This document shows positions 36,186 to 45,476 of a stretch of 64,000 bases of DNA, piece after piece. The stretch's first letter is position 1, and each line of letters begins with the position of its first letter. The notes under the pieces are model-generated. The model had not been told where the DNA came from and made no database searches. It worked only from the letters and a program-made list of their open reading frames with translations. Both the position numbers and the translations under genes were made by a program. The DNA is from Bacillus massiliigorillae. Lineage in GTDB: Bacteria > Bacillota > Bacilli > Bacillales > DSM-1321. The DNA is taken from positions 2,673,665-2,737,664 of the forward strand of contig NZ_HG428741.1 in assembly GCF_000380245.2 (NCBI RefSeq). The letters are read 5' to 3'.

Positions 36186-37284
36186 TTGAGAAGTTTCCTT
36201 TCTCTACTATGATCTTCAAAAAGTTTTTAGCAGTTCTCTTTATGTTAAGTGTATCTGAGTGATACTTAACCTTCTTAGTTTGTGCATCAAATATATGCTC
36301 AAAGCAAGGATTAACATGTGACCAGTTACACTCAGCTTTCAGTAGAATTAATTGATCAATTGCCTCATTATATGGGAGCCCATAATCTTTCCTTAGTAAA
36401 AACACGGTATAAGCTAAAGAGATTTGAATACCAGTTAAACCTGAAACATATTTTTTACGATTTTCCATCTTTTTAGGAAAGATTTTCTTCCACATGGAGA
36501 AGAATTGCACACCACAATTCTCCATATCTTCTATTGAAATATACATAGAACTCGGCTTACCTTTTTTGACTGTTAATATACCTTCAAACAAAGCTACTAT
36601 GCATTTTTTCATTATAGCCAATGAAGTGAGTGCTGCACTATTAGACGAAACTCTAGATAATTTTTGCTCTATTTCAAATAAATCATCTACATTACTAGCT
36701 ATGTTTCGCGTTATTTCTGCATACTTATCTCGATAGTCATATTGCATAATTAAACCGTTATGAGATTCTCTTCTTTCTGTATTTAAATCTGTAAAAAGTA
36801 AGCGTTCGTTTTGTGTATCTAAATTCAAATAAATTTGCATTGGTACAGGGTATTCTTTTAATTTATCAATAAGTATTTGTTGTTGTTTCGCTTTTTCAAA
36901 TTGACCTAATTCTTCAAATGTTTCCTTGCGAGCTACTAAATGATTCATAGCTGACTTCAAAGCCGAACACCTGTGCTGTCCATCGATTATATATAGCTTA
37001 CTACCGGGTACTAGCTCCCATTCACCCTCTTTATTTTGTTTTATAGCCCCTCTTGACGAAAAGACAAATGTTGAAAAAATAAACTCAAAATCCGACTCAA
37101 GAGCTTGAAGAATAAACTCTCTGATTTGCAACCTTCGACCAGGATCAAGCTTCCTTTGCACTTCTGAATCAACTTCAAAAATAGCCTCTAATGTCGGAAA
37201 GCGCATTTGAGTTAATAGTATTTCTTTTCCAAATTGTTGATAAGATTCTCCATATATTTTCGATACAATTCCAACATTCGACAC
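36175..37284 (-). CDS. DGQHR-domain protein, DndB-like (first gene of pair)
   Basis: 369 residues, near the usual length of DndB. The motif LYIIDGQHRCSALKSA has DGQHR at 101-105, and QIYLNLDTQNERLLFTDLNTERRESHNGL follows, the conserved second block. 'DPGRRLQIREFILQAL' near residue 50 fits the N-terminal part of the family. There is no membrane segment. DndB proteins bind DNA and repress dnd operons in known systems. Here only this pair is present. It has a GTG start at 37284 with GGAGTG upstream. The 531-bp upstream region with direct repeats may hold the control sites. Confidence 0.78.
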   Translation of the reverse strand: MSNVGIVSKIYGESYQQFGKEILLTQMRFPTLEAIFEVDSEVQRKLDPGRRLQIREFILQALESDFEFIFSTFVFSSRGAIKQNKEGEWELVPGSKLYIIDGQHRCSALKSAMNHLVARKETFEELGQFEKAKQQQILIDKLKEYPVPMQIYLNLDTQNERLLFTDLNTERRESHNGLIMQYDYRDKYAEITRNIASNVDDLFEIEQKLSRVSSNSAALTSLAIMKKCIVALFEGILTVKKGKPSSMYISIEDMENCGVQFFSMWKKIFPKKMENRKKYVSGLTGIQISLAYTVFLLRKDYGLPYNEAIDQLILLKAECNWSHVNPCFEHIFDAQTKKVKYHSDTLNIKRTAKNFLKIIVEKGNFSNDY

Positions 37285-37410
37285 TTATTATCACTCCTTC
37301 ATGATTCATTATCCTATTTAAGTATTTGGATGTAAATTACTCAATTGGTTATTAATAGGATAAAATATTGTTACCTTATTAGGTTTTCATTCACATAATA
37401 TTCCTTGTTC

Positions 37411-37438
37411 TTTACAAAATTAAATAACATGATATAAT
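37411..37438 (+). promoter_or_regulatory. Sigma-A-like promoter on the plus strand
   Basis: TTTACA (37411-37416), 16-bp spacer, TATAAT (37433-37438). The match is strong. The nearest plus-strand gene starts about 370 bp downstream, so it would give a long leader or a separate RNA. Confidence 0.45.
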
Positions 37439-37452
37439 ACACAATTTTCCAA

Positions 37453-37513
37453 TCGAGGTGTATTTACCTATAAATAACCGATAATATCAAGAAATTCGAG
37501 AGTATTTACCTAT
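37453..37513. repeat. Direct repeat TCGAG-GTATTTACCTAT
   Basis: TCGAGGTGTATTTACCTAT (37453-37471) and TCGAGAGTATTTACCTAT (37496-37513) share TCGAG and an exact 12-base GTATTTACCTAT, 43 bp apart. They begin about 15 bp past the sigma-A-like -10 box, a typical operator position. Confidence 0.6.
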
Positions 37514-37815
37514 TCAAAAACTACTTTTCTAGCTTATTTGTTGTGTTCAAAGAAATTTCATATTTCTAAAAAAGAATAAATTAGTCGTTTTCTCCTCATC
37601 TATATAACTCACTTTTACATTTCTCTTCATGAATCTATACTCAATTTCTTACAATAAACACATACTAAACACTACTTATTGCTAGTTTGTTTCCTTATAA
37701 AGTTTAAAGTATTACTTCACTACTCAATAATCGAGCTATCACTTTCTAAAGAACTGTCTATACTTATGATAAAATACATTCATACAAGAATAAGAAAGGG
37801 GTAATCTTTTCAAAC

Positions 37816-39552
37816 ATGAAAGTAATTGCCGCTACATTAAACGCAAAATATATTCACACTAGTTTATCGATTCGTTACTTAAAAGCTTATGCCGAACCTG
37901 AGTACACTATTGAACTCGCTGAATATACAATTAAAGATCCAGTCATTAACATTGTTACTGACCTTCACTCTAGAAAGCCTGATGTTATTGGATTCAGTTG
38001 TTATATTTGGAATATTGAAGAAACAATTAAAGTCGTCCATATGCTAAAGAAAATCAATCCTGAACTCATTATTGTATTTGGAGGTCCAGAAGTTACCTAC
38101 GATATTGAAGACTGGCTAGAGCGCCTTCCAGATGTCGATTATTTCGTTCTTGGAGAAGGTGAAACAACGTTTAAACAGTTGCTTGACTATATAGATGGTC
38201 AAGAGGCAATTGAAAACATTTATGGCATTGCCTATAAAGAAAATGACAAACAAGTCATTAGGCTGCAAAAAGATAAGTTGAACTTAAAAAACATTCCGTC
38301 ACCTTATCACTTTGAGGAAGATCGCAGTGAATTAGGGAAACGTGTCGTTTATATGGAAACAAGTCGTGGTTGTCCATTTAGTTGTCAGTTTTGTTTATCG
38401 TCTATAGAAGTAGGTGTGCGTTACTTCGATAGAGAAGAAATTAAAGAAGATATTCGATACTTATTGAATAATGGTGCTAAAACGATTAAATTCGTTGATC
38501 GTACATTTAATATTAGCCGTCGCTATGCTATGGACATGTTTCAATTTTTAATTGATGAGCACTTACCAGGCACAGTATTTCAATTCGAAATTACCGCCGA
38601 TATCATGCGTCCAGAAGTTATTCAATTTTTGAACGACAATGCTCCTGCTGGACTTTTCCGCTTTGAAATTGGGGTACAATCAACGAATGATTATACGAAT
38701 GAGCTTGTTATGAGAAAACAAAATTTTGAGAAATTAACTCGAACTGTCACGATGGTAAAAGAAGGTGGCAAAATAGATCAACATCTTGACTTAATTGCTG
38801 GTCTTCCTGAAGAAAACTATGATTCCTTCAAAAAAACTTTCAACGATGTATTTGCGTTAGAGCCTGAAGAACTACAATTAGGTTTTCTTAAAATGCTTCG
38901 TGGTACCGGACTACGCATTAGAAGTGAGCAATATGGTTATGTGTATAGTAACTATGCTCCATATGAAATCGTCGCTAACAATGTTTTAACATTTGATGAA
39001 ATCATTAAAATTAAACAAGTTGAAGATGTACTTGAGAAATATTGGAACGATCACCGTATGGACCAAACCGTTACTTATTTAACAGATGAGATTTTCCCAA
39101 CACCATTTGATTTCTTCCAACAATTCGGTACCTTCTGGGAAGAAAAAGGTTGGTCTAAAATTGGTCATCAACTAGAGGATTTATTTAAACGTTTGGAATT
39201 ATTTTTGGAGCAATCATCCATAGGAGAAACTAGTCATATCAAAGACTTGATGAAATATGATTACTTTCTACATTCCAAATATAAACCGAGAAAACCTTGG
39301 TGGGAGCCAACACTTAATAAAGAAGATCGAGCACGACTATATCAGGTGATTTTAGATAATCCTACTCTTCTTGGAGAAGAGTTTACTGCCCTAAAATTAA
39401 ATCAAAAAGATTTGTTCAAACATACGATACTTGAAAAAATTTCGAGCCCCGTTCAAAAATTAGACAAAAGTACATCCAACAGCAACGAAGTTTTACTAGC
39501 ATATTTCCCCCCTTCTGGAAAAGGTAGTAAATTATTCACAGGAATTTTGTAA
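37816..39552 (+). CDS. B12-binding radical SAM protein
   Basis: 578 residues. The N-terminal about 130 residues are a cobalamin-binding Rossmann fold ('MKVIAATLNAKYIHTSLSIRYLKAYA', 'DVIGFSCYIWNI', 'IIVFGGPEVT', 'VDYFVLGEGETTF'). The radical SAM core starts near residue 180 with 'METSRGCPFSCQFCLSS' (CxxxCxxC, binding one 4Fe-4S cluster), then 'GAKTIKFVDRTFN' and 'FEITADIMRPEVI'. The C-terminal DUF4080-like region runs from about 370. The B12 domain lacks the DxHxxG base-off histidine motif. It might methylate an unactivated carbon, but the substrate is unknown. AAAGGGG lies 13 bases before the ATG. Confidence 0.87.
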   Translation: MKVIAATLNAKYIHTSLSIRYLKAYAEPEYTIELAEYTIKDPVINIVTDLHSRKPDVIGFSCYIWNIEETIKVVHMLKKINPELIIVFGGPEVTYDIEDWLERLPDVDYFVLGEGETTFKQLLDYIDGQEAIENIYGIAYKENDKQVIRLQKDKLNLKNIPSPYHFEEDRSELGKRVVYMETSRGCPFSCQFCLSSIEVGVRYFDREEIKEDIRYLLNNGAKTIKFVDRTFNISRRYAMDMFQFLIDEHLPGTVFQFEITADIMRPEVIQFLNDNAPAGLFRFEIGVQSTNDYTNELVMRKQNFEKLTRTVTMVKEGGKIDQHLDLIAGLPEENYDSFKKTFNDVFALEPEELQLGFLKMLRGTGLRIRSEQYGYVYSNYAPYEIVANNVLTFDEIIKIKQVEDVLEKYWNDHRMDQTVTYLTDEIFPTPFDFFQQFGTFWEEKGWSKIGHQLEDLFKRLELFLEQSSIGETSHIKDLMKYDYFLHSKYKPRKPWWEPTLNKEDRARLYQVILDNPTLLGEEFTALKLNQKDLFKHTILEKISSPVQKLDKSTSNSNEVLLAYFPPSGKGSKLFTGIL

Positions 39553-39589
39553 AAAAAGACCGTCAACTATACTTTGACGGTCTTTTTTT
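39552..39589 (+). terminator. Rho-independent terminator after the radical SAM gene
   Basis: AAAAAGACCGTCAA pairs with TTGACGGTCTTTTT, with a T tract after it. It overlaps the stop codon by one base. Confidence 0.88.
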
Positions 39590-39964
39590 CAATTTATTAA
39601 TATAAATCCAGACGCATCTTTTGATAATTTTAGTTTTTTCCTTTAAAATTAAATATTATATCAAAATAATTAACATTCAAAAAAATCCGTTAATAACATA
39701 GAAATATTGGTTACATTATTTACCAATAGAACCAATTACAGACTTCACAAAAATGACACAAGGCTTTTTTGTTTGTATTTTTCGAATACAATAATTATTA
39801 TAAAGAGCAGGGTATGTGAACATTGAAACGCTATACCTAGATAGTTACAAATAAGGTGAGATTTTGGTAGTTGATTTGGCGGGTTAAAATCTTGTCATAC
39901 TGCTATATCATCTTATTTTTAACAAACTTATAATCTATTAACTACTTAAGAAAGGGGTACAAAC
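39590..39964. other. Intergenic region upstream of qoxA
   Basis: 375 bp. An inverted repeat ATTGGT (39716-39721) / ACCAAT (39732-39737), with a third copy ACCAAT at 39741, could be an operator. GAGATTTT...AAAATCTT near 39857-39897 may form a leader hairpin. The qox promoter should be here; I cannot fix the -35/-10 pair. No gene is seen. Confidence 0.45.
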
Positions 39965-40882
39965 ATGAAAACGAAATTAGCACTCATCACTTCATTTCTC
40001 TTCTCAACTATTGTATTGTCTGGTTGTGAGAGAGCAGTGGTATTTAGACCTAATGGTCCAGTTTCCGAAATGTTGGCTAAAACAATCAACACTTCAGCGA
40101 TAATCCTATTTGCAATATTAGCGATTGTCTGTGCATTATTCGCCTTTATGTTAATTAAGTACAGAGCTTCAAAACTACCAAAAGATTACGAGCCACCTGA
40201 AATGGAAGGTAGTACAGTATTGGAAATTGTTTGGACAGCTATTCCAATCATTATTGTAATAATCTTATCTGTTATTACTGTTAAAACAACTTATAGTCAT
40301 GAAGGAGTTCCAGAAGGTTATGAAGATCAAAAACCACTTGTAATTTACGCTTCATCATCTGATTGGAAATGGCATTTCAGTTATCCTGAACAAGGTATTG
40401 AAACCGTAAACTATGTAAACTTACCAGTTAAACGTCCAGTTGAATTCCGTATTTACTCTTTCGGACCAATCTCAAGTTTATGGATTCCTCAACTTGGTGG
40501 TCAAAAATATGGTATGAGTGACATGGTTACAAAAGTTACTTATGTTGCAGATATACCAATGTCAATGGAAGGTAAAAACTCAAGCTTTACAGGTCGTGGT
40601 TTCGAGAAGATGACTTTCGAAGCATTATCAATGTCATCACAAGATTTCGATCAATGGGTAAAAGATGTTAAAGCCAATGAACCCAAATTAACAGAGAAGA
40701 AATTTGATAAACTGTTAGATACTGATTTTGTTGGTAGACAATCTTATTCTTCAACTCACTTAGATTTTAGCCCTCCTCCTGAAGGACGTAATGCTGGCCA
40801 CAATCATGGTGATGGTGATGATGAAGATATGAATATGCCTGGTGATGCTGGTAATGAAGATCACTCACAGCACGAAAAATAA
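39965..40882 (+). CDS. qoxA: Cytochrome aa3 quinol oxidase subunit II
   Basis: 305 residues. A lipoprotein signal (TIVLSGCERAV) is followed by two membrane helices (about 38-63 and 82-105) and a cupredoxin domain outside the cell ('SDWKWHFSYPEQGI', 'SSLWIPQLGGQKYGM'). The CuA ligands of cytochrome c oxidases (CxxxC, H) are absent, as expected for a quinol oxidase. The last about 35 residues are Asp/His-rich (GHNHGDGDDEDMNMPGD, EDHSQHE), which is unusual and could bind metal. First gene of qoxABCD, with AAAGGGG before the ATG. Confidence 0.95.
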   Translation: MKTKLALITSFLFSTIVLSGCERAVVFRPNGPVSEMLAKTINTSAIILFAILAIVCALFAFMLIKYRASKLPKDYEPPEMEGSTVLEIVWTAIPIIIVIILSVITVKTTYSHEGVPEGYEDQKPLVIYASSSDWKWHFSYPEQGIETVNYVNLPVKRPVEFRIYSFGPISSLWIPQLGGQKYGMSDMVTKVTYVADIPMSMEGKNSSFTGRGFEKMTFEALSMSSQDFDQWVKDVKANEPKLTEKKFDKLLDTDFVGRQSYSSTHLDFSPPPEGRNAGHNHGDGDDEDMNMPGDAGNEDHSQHEK

Positions 40883-40937
40883 AATTTAATTAATAAGAAC
40901 TGTAAAAATACAGCTTTTGAGAAAGGAGCTACTCATT

Positions 40938-42896
40938 GTGAATGTGAAATGGGAAGATTATTTTCTTTTTTTACACGGTGATCCATTTATTATAGCAGCA
41001 ACGATTAGTATCGTTCTTGGTGGTATAGCAGTTGTAGCTGGCCTCACATATTTTAAGAAATGGCGCTGGTTAAAAGATGAATGGCTTACAACGGTTGATC
41101 ATAAAAAAATCGGTATTATGTACATTTTAGTTGCTCTAATCATGCTATTCCGTGGTGGAGTAGATGCAATTATGATGAGAGCGCAAACTGCAATTCCTGA
41201 AAATGGATTATTAGATGCACAGCATTATAATGAAATTTTCACAACGCACGGCTTGGTTATGATTCTTTTCATGGCGATGCCATTCGTAATTGGATTAATT
41301 AACATCGTTGTTCCATTACAAATTGGAGCTCGTGATGTTGCGTTTCCATATTTAAATGCAGTAAGTTTCTGGTTATTCGTTGCCGGATGTATTCTATTAA
41401 ATGTTTCATTTATTTTCGGTGGTTCACCTGATGCTGGTTGGACATCTTATTTCCCTCTGGCAAGTGAGCAATTCAGCCCAACAGTAGGAACGAACTATTA
41501 TAGTTTATCCCTACAGTTATCAGGTCTTGGGACATTGATAACGGGTATTAACTTTATCACTACTATTATGAAAATGCGTGCTCCTGGTATGACACTAATG
41601 AAAATGCCAATGTTTACATGGTCTATCTTAATTACATGTATCATTATCATCTTCGCATTCCCTGTGTTAACAGTTGCTCTTGCTATGATGTTGTTTGACC
41701 GTTTATTCGGTTCTCAATTCTTTACAATGTCTGACGGCGGTATGGATATGCTATGGGCCAACCTATTCTGGGTATGGGGACATCCTGAGGTATATATCGT
41801 TATCCTACCTGCCTTCGGAATATTCAGTGAAGTTATTTCTACATTCTCTAGAAAACAGCTTTACGGTTACAAATCAATGGTATTTAGTATGGTTGCCATT
41901 TCTCTTTTATCATTCACTGTATGGGTTCACCATTTCTATACAATGGGTCAAGGAGCACTGGCTAACTCATTCTTCTCAATTACAACAATGTTAATTGCTG
42001 TACCTACCGGGGTAAAAATCTTTAACTGGTTAGGAACGATGTATAAAGGTAAGATTGAGATTACAACACCTATGTTATATACTCTAGCGTTCATTCCAAT
42101 TTTCACTCTTGGAGGAATAACTGGGGTTGCATTAGCTATGGCAAGTGCGGATTATCAATATCATAATACGCTATTCTTAGTAGCTCACTTCCACTATGTA
42201 CTTATTCCTGGTACAGTATTCGCTGTATTAGCTGGTATGTATTACTGGTGGCCATTATTGTTCGGATTCAAACTGAACGAAAAGCTTGGAAAAATTGCAT
42301 TCTGGTTAATCGCAATTTTCTTCAACGTAACATTCTTACCATTATTCTTCTTAGGATTAAATGGTGCAACACGTCGTATGAGCACGTATTCTGAGGCAAC
42401 TGGATACGGTCCTTTACAATTACTATCTTTCGTTGGTGCGCTAGGATTAACAGTTGGTTTCCTTGTTCTAGTTTATGGTATCTACTGGAGTGTCCGTTAC
42501 GAGCCACGCTTAACAAAAGCAGATCCTTGGAATGCAAGAACACTTGAGTGGAGCACAAGCTTCCCAGTACCTTACTACAACTTTGCTAAAACACCAACAG
42601 TAAAAAGTGTTGAAGCTTGGTGGGATCACAAGAAAGGTAAACATAAGCTTTATGCAGATGGACCATATCAAGAAATCCATATGCCAAGCAACAGCTTTGT
42701 ACCTTTCGTAATGGCTATGTTCTTTATGGCATCGGCATTTTGTTTAGTCTTTGGTTGGTGGCAGTTAGCGCTTGTCTTTGCTATCGGAATTCCTGTCTCC
42801 TTATTTGCTCGCTCATTCAGCAAGGATCATGGATACCACATCAAAGTTAAAGAAATCGAGGAAATCGAAAGCAAACTTATGCGAGGTGATAAGTAA
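40938..42896 (+). CDS. qoxB: Cytochrome aa3 quinol oxidase subunit I
   Basis: 652 residues from a GTG at 40938, placed 9 bases after AAAGGAG; an upstream TTG frame would overlap that site. It is the catalytic subunit that reduces O2 and pumps protons. The haem and CuB ligands are visible: 'FTTHGLVMILFMAMP' (haem a), 'WGHPEVYIVILPAFG' (CuB His and cross-linked Tyr), 'VWVHHFYTMG' (CuB HH) and 'LFLVAHFHYVLIPG' (a3 and a His). The stop overlaps the qoxC start by one base. Confidence 0.96.
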   Translation: MNVKWEDYFLFLHGDPFIIAATISIVLGGIAVVAGLTYFKKWRWLKDEWLTTVDHKKIGIMYILVALIMLFRGGVDAIMMRAQTAIPENGLLDAQHYNEIFTTHGLVMILFMAMPFVIGLINIVVPLQIGARDVAFPYLNAVSFWLFVAGCILLNVSFIFGGSPDAGWTSYFPLASEQFSPTVGTNYYSLSLQLSGLGTLITGINFITTIMKMRAPGMTLMKMPMFTWSILITCIIIIFAFPVLTVALAMMLFDRLFGSQFFTMSDGGMDMLWANLFWVWGHPEVYIVILPAFGIFSEVISTFSRKQLYGYKSMVFSMVAISLLSFTVWVHHFYTMGQGALANSFFSITTMLIAVPTGVKIFNWLGTMYKGKIEITTPMLYTLAFIPIFTLGGITGVALAMASADYQYHNTLFLVAHFHYVLIPGTVFAVLAGMYYWWPLLFGFKLNEKLGKIAFWLIAIFFNVTFLPLFFLGLNGATRRMSTYSEATGYGPLQLLSFVGALGLTVGFLVLVYGIYWSVRYEPRLTKADPWNARTLEWSTSFPVPYYNFAKTPTVKSVEAWWDHKKGKHKLYADGPYQEIHMPSNSFVPFVMAMFFMASAFCLVFGWWQLALVFAIGIPVSLFARSFSKDHGYHIKVKEIEEIESKLMRGDK

Positions 42897-43492
42897 TGAA
42901 AGTAGATCACTCTCTACCTCTAGAATATAGTACCGAAGAAAATCGATTAAAGATTTACGGATTTTGGATTTTTCTAGGCGCGGAAATTGTACTTTTCGCT
43001 ACCCTATTTACGGTCTATTTCATTATGGAAAATCGTACTGGAAGCGGGCCTACTGGAAACGATATTTTCGCTATTGGCGGCGTACTAGCTGAAACAATTA
43101 TGCTTTTAACTAGTAGTTTTACAATCGGTATTGCAATTCATGCAATGCGTTTGGGCATGAAAAAAGCAATGATGACAATGTTTGGTATTACTCTAGCTCT
43201 TGGTGCAGGATTCGTTGCTTACGAGATTTATGAGTTCTTCCATTATGTACATGAAGGTGCTGCTCTACAAACGAGTGGATTCACATCTACATTATTAACA
43301 ACACTTGGTACTCACGGAGGCCACGTAACATTTGGTTTATTCTGGGGTATCGCTATTATGATTCAATTTGCTAAACGTGGAATAAATGCTGCTACAGCTA
43401 ACAAAGCATTTATCTTCTCACTATACTGGCATTTCCTAGATGTAGTTTGGATCTTCATCTTCAGCTTTATTTACCTGAAAGGACTGATGTAA
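42896..43492 (+). CDS. qoxC: Cytochrome aa3 quinol oxidase subunit III
   Basis: 198 residues with five membrane helices. 'LKIYGFWIFLGAEIVLFATLF' and 'TLGTHGGHVTFGLFWG' then 'YWHFLDVVWIFIF' are typical of subunit III. Coupled to qoxB through a TAATG overlap and followed by qoxD with one base between stop and start. Confidence 0.95.
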   Translation: MKVDHSLPLEYSTEENRLKIYGFWIFLGAEIVLFATLFTVYFIMENRTGSGPTGNDIFAIGGVLAETIMLLTSSFTIGIAIHAMRLGMKKAMMTMFGITLALGAGFVAYEIYEFFHYVHEGAALQTSGFTSTLLTTLGTHGGHVTFGLFWGIAIMIQFAKRGINAATANKAFIFSLYWHFLDVVWIFIFSFIYLKGLM

Positions 43493-43493
43493 A

Positions 43494-43775
43494 ATGGCAA
43501 AGTTATTTCCTAAAGCCCATGTAATCGGCTTCTTGTCTTCACTCATTTTAACAGCTGCCGCTTTCTCAGTCGTAACACTCGACCTTTCATTCGGAGCTGA
43601 GATGGCAATACTACTTGTAACTGCTATAATTCAAGCAAGTTTACAATTATTCCTATTCATGCATATTGGTGAATCTGATGATAGAAAAGATCTTTATATC
43701 AATATTGCATATGCAGTATTTGTTGGTTTAGTTACAATTCTTGGATCAATCTTCGTAATGGTTTGGGGCTGGTAA
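43494..43775 (+). CDS. qoxD: Cytochrome aa3 quinol oxidase subunit IV
   Basis: 93 residues with three membrane helices. 'HVIGFLSSLILTAAAFSVV' and 'ASLQLFLFMHIGE' match subunit IV of quinol oxidases. Last gene of the operon, ending before a strong terminator. Confidence 0.94.
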   Translation: MAKLFPKAHVIGFLSSLILTAAAFSVVTLDLSFGAEMAILLVTAIIQASLQLFLFMHIGESDDRKDLYINIAYAVFVGLVTILGSIFVMVWGW

Positions 43776-44108
43776 TTTACCATGTTAAACAGCTAGGGCA
43801 TCGACATGCCCTAGCTGTTTTTTAATTTATTAATATATTACCCTTCTCCACTATCTCCTTCCATATCAAATCGGTCTCCCTCTCAGCTCCCTACACGCTA
43901 CTATTCATTTCTATTATATTGGTTTGTAAATTGGTTTCACTTTGATTTAATTGGATTTTGCGACTTTTGTTAAAAAAATATGAAGAATATTCCCTTTATT
44001 CTTAATAACATCTTTACGTGAACCAAATAAACTACATATTTTTTGATGCTATACTTTTCACGAACTTAGAAAATATCTTTCAATTCAAGTATGAAAAGGA
44101 GCATAAAT
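43776..44108. other. Intergenic region between qoxD and the MFS gene
   Basis: 333 bp. It holds the qox terminator and, in the last 150 bp, an AT-rich promoter region for the MFS gene. No other feature is recognised. Confidence 0.5.
43787..43823 (+). terminator. Rho-independent terminator after qoxABCD
   Basis: AAACAGCTAGGGCAT pairs exactly with ATGCCCTAGCTGTTT around CGAC, followed by T residues. Confidence 0.92.
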
Positions 44109-45407
44109 ATGCAGATTACGAAACGAACAAGACGCAAAGCATTACTTGCAAGTGTAATAGGTAGCTCAATTGAATATTATGATTATTTACTTTATGGAAC
44201 AGTTGCCGCGCTTGTATTCAATGAATTATTTTTCCCTACATTCGATCCTTTTATGGGAACATTAATTGCATTAGCTTCTTTTGGAATTCCATACTTCTTT
44301 AGACCACTCGGTGGAATTGTATTCAGTCATATTGGCGATAAAATTGGTAGAAAGAAGTCGCTTATTTTAACACTTGTTCTTATGGGTGGATCAACGGCAC
44401 TTATTGGGCTGCTTCCAGATTACAATACTATCGGCATATGGGCCCCTGTTCTTCTTGTCACACTTCGTCTTATTCAAGGATTTGCTGTTGGTGGTGAATG
44501 GGGTGGCGCTGTTCTACTAGCTGTCGAATACTCAGATGATTCTAATAAAGGATTTGGTGGTAGTATCCCTATGATGGGCTGTTCAATCGGACTATTACTC
44601 GGAACTTTATCAATCTCACTTATGAGTTTATTACCTCACTCAGACTTCATTACATGGGGCTGGCGTGTTCCATTCGTATTAAGCATTGTTCTTGTGTTAC
44701 TCGGACTTTGGATTCGAACTGGATTAGAAGAAACACCAGAGTTCGAAGAAGCGAAAAAACAAGGAAATGTCGTTAAATTACCGATTGTCGAAACGTTTAT
44801 TCATCAACGAAAAGAAGTATTACTTGCTACAGGTGCCAAAGCTGTTGAATCAGCACCTTTCTATATTTTTTCTACGTTTATTATTACATATGCCACTAAG
44901 AACTTAGGAATGAATCAAACATCGGTTCTTACAGCTATTACAGTAGGTACTTTCGCTTCGACTTTCTTGATTCCTTTATTCGGTAGTCTGTCTGATCGAA
45001 TTGGACGCAAGCCAGTTTTTATTATAGGAGCAGCTGGAATGATTCTATTTGCTTTTCCATATTTTTATATGGTTCAATTAAAGTCTGTATTATGGCTAAC
45101 AATAGCCACGTTCATTGGCTATACACTATGGTCTATGATTACAGCCGTATTAGGTACTCTCTTCTCAGAATTGTTTAATGCTAATATTCGTTACACAGGC
45201 ATATCCATAGGCTATCAACTAGGAGCTGCTATATTTGGAGGTACGGCACCACTGATATCTATCGCGTTAGTTAATGAGTTCAACAGCTGGACTCCAGTAG
45301 CTATTTACGTAATCTTCATCGCTAGCTTGGCTTTAGTTTGTATATACTTAATCAAAAACAATAATCAAGTAGAAAGTGAATCATACCAAGAAAAGAAAGT
45401 AATATAA
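44109..45407 (+). CDS. MFS transporter, metabolite:H+ symporter (MHS) family
   Basis: 432 residues from the ATG at 44109, 8 bases after AAAGGAG. Twelve membrane segments. 'ASVIGSSIEYYDYLLYGTVAALVFNELFFP' in helix 1, 'RPLGGIVFSHIGDKIGRKKSL' in loop 2-3, and 'RLIQGFAVGGEWGGAVLLAVEY' in helix 4 are the classic MHS signatures seen in ProP, ShiA and KgtP. It should take up a metabolite with protons; the substrate is not readable. Monocistronic with its own terminator. Confidence 0.88.
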   Translation: MQITKRTRRKALLASVIGSSIEYYDYLLYGTVAALVFNELFFPTFDPFMGTLIALASFGIPYFFRPLGGIVFSHIGDKIGRKKSLILTLVLMGGSTALIGLLPDYNTIGIWAPVLLVTLRLIQGFAVGGEWGGAVLLAVEYSDDSNKGFGGSIPMMGCSIGLLLGTLSISLMSLLPHSDFITWGWRVPFVLSIVLVLLGLWIRTGLEETPEFEEAKKQGNVVKLPIVETFIHQRKEVLLATGAKAVESAPFYIFSTFIITYATKNLGMNQTSVLTAITVGTFASTFLIPLFGSLSDRIGRKPVFIIGAAGMILFAFPYFYMVQLKSVLWLTIATFIGYTLWSMITAVLGTLFSELFNANIRYTGISIGYQLGAAIFGGTAPLISIALVNEFNSWTPVAIYVIFIASLALVCIYLIKNNNQVESESYQEKKVI

Positions 45408-45433
45408 TGGTGTTCCCTTTATACAATATAAAC

Positions 45434-45476
45434 AAAAAGGCTGAAACAGATTAATTCTTACCTGTTCAGCCTTTTT
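45434..45476 (+). terminator. Rho-independent terminator after the MFS gene
   Basis: AAAAAGGCTGAAACAG pairs with CTGTTCAGCCTTTTT (one mismatch) around a 12-base loop. Confidence 0.82.

Larger units (their letters stand above)
37285..37815. other. Long intergenic region between the DGQHR pair and the radical SAM gene
   Basis: 531 bp between divergent genes, AT-rich. It contains a sigma-A-like promoter on the plus strand and a direct repeat (both listed). A second -10-like TAAAAT lies near 37770 for the radical SAM gene. No open frame with a plausible ribosome site is visible. The stretch between 37440 and 37750 could be a leader or small RNA. Confidence 0.45.
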
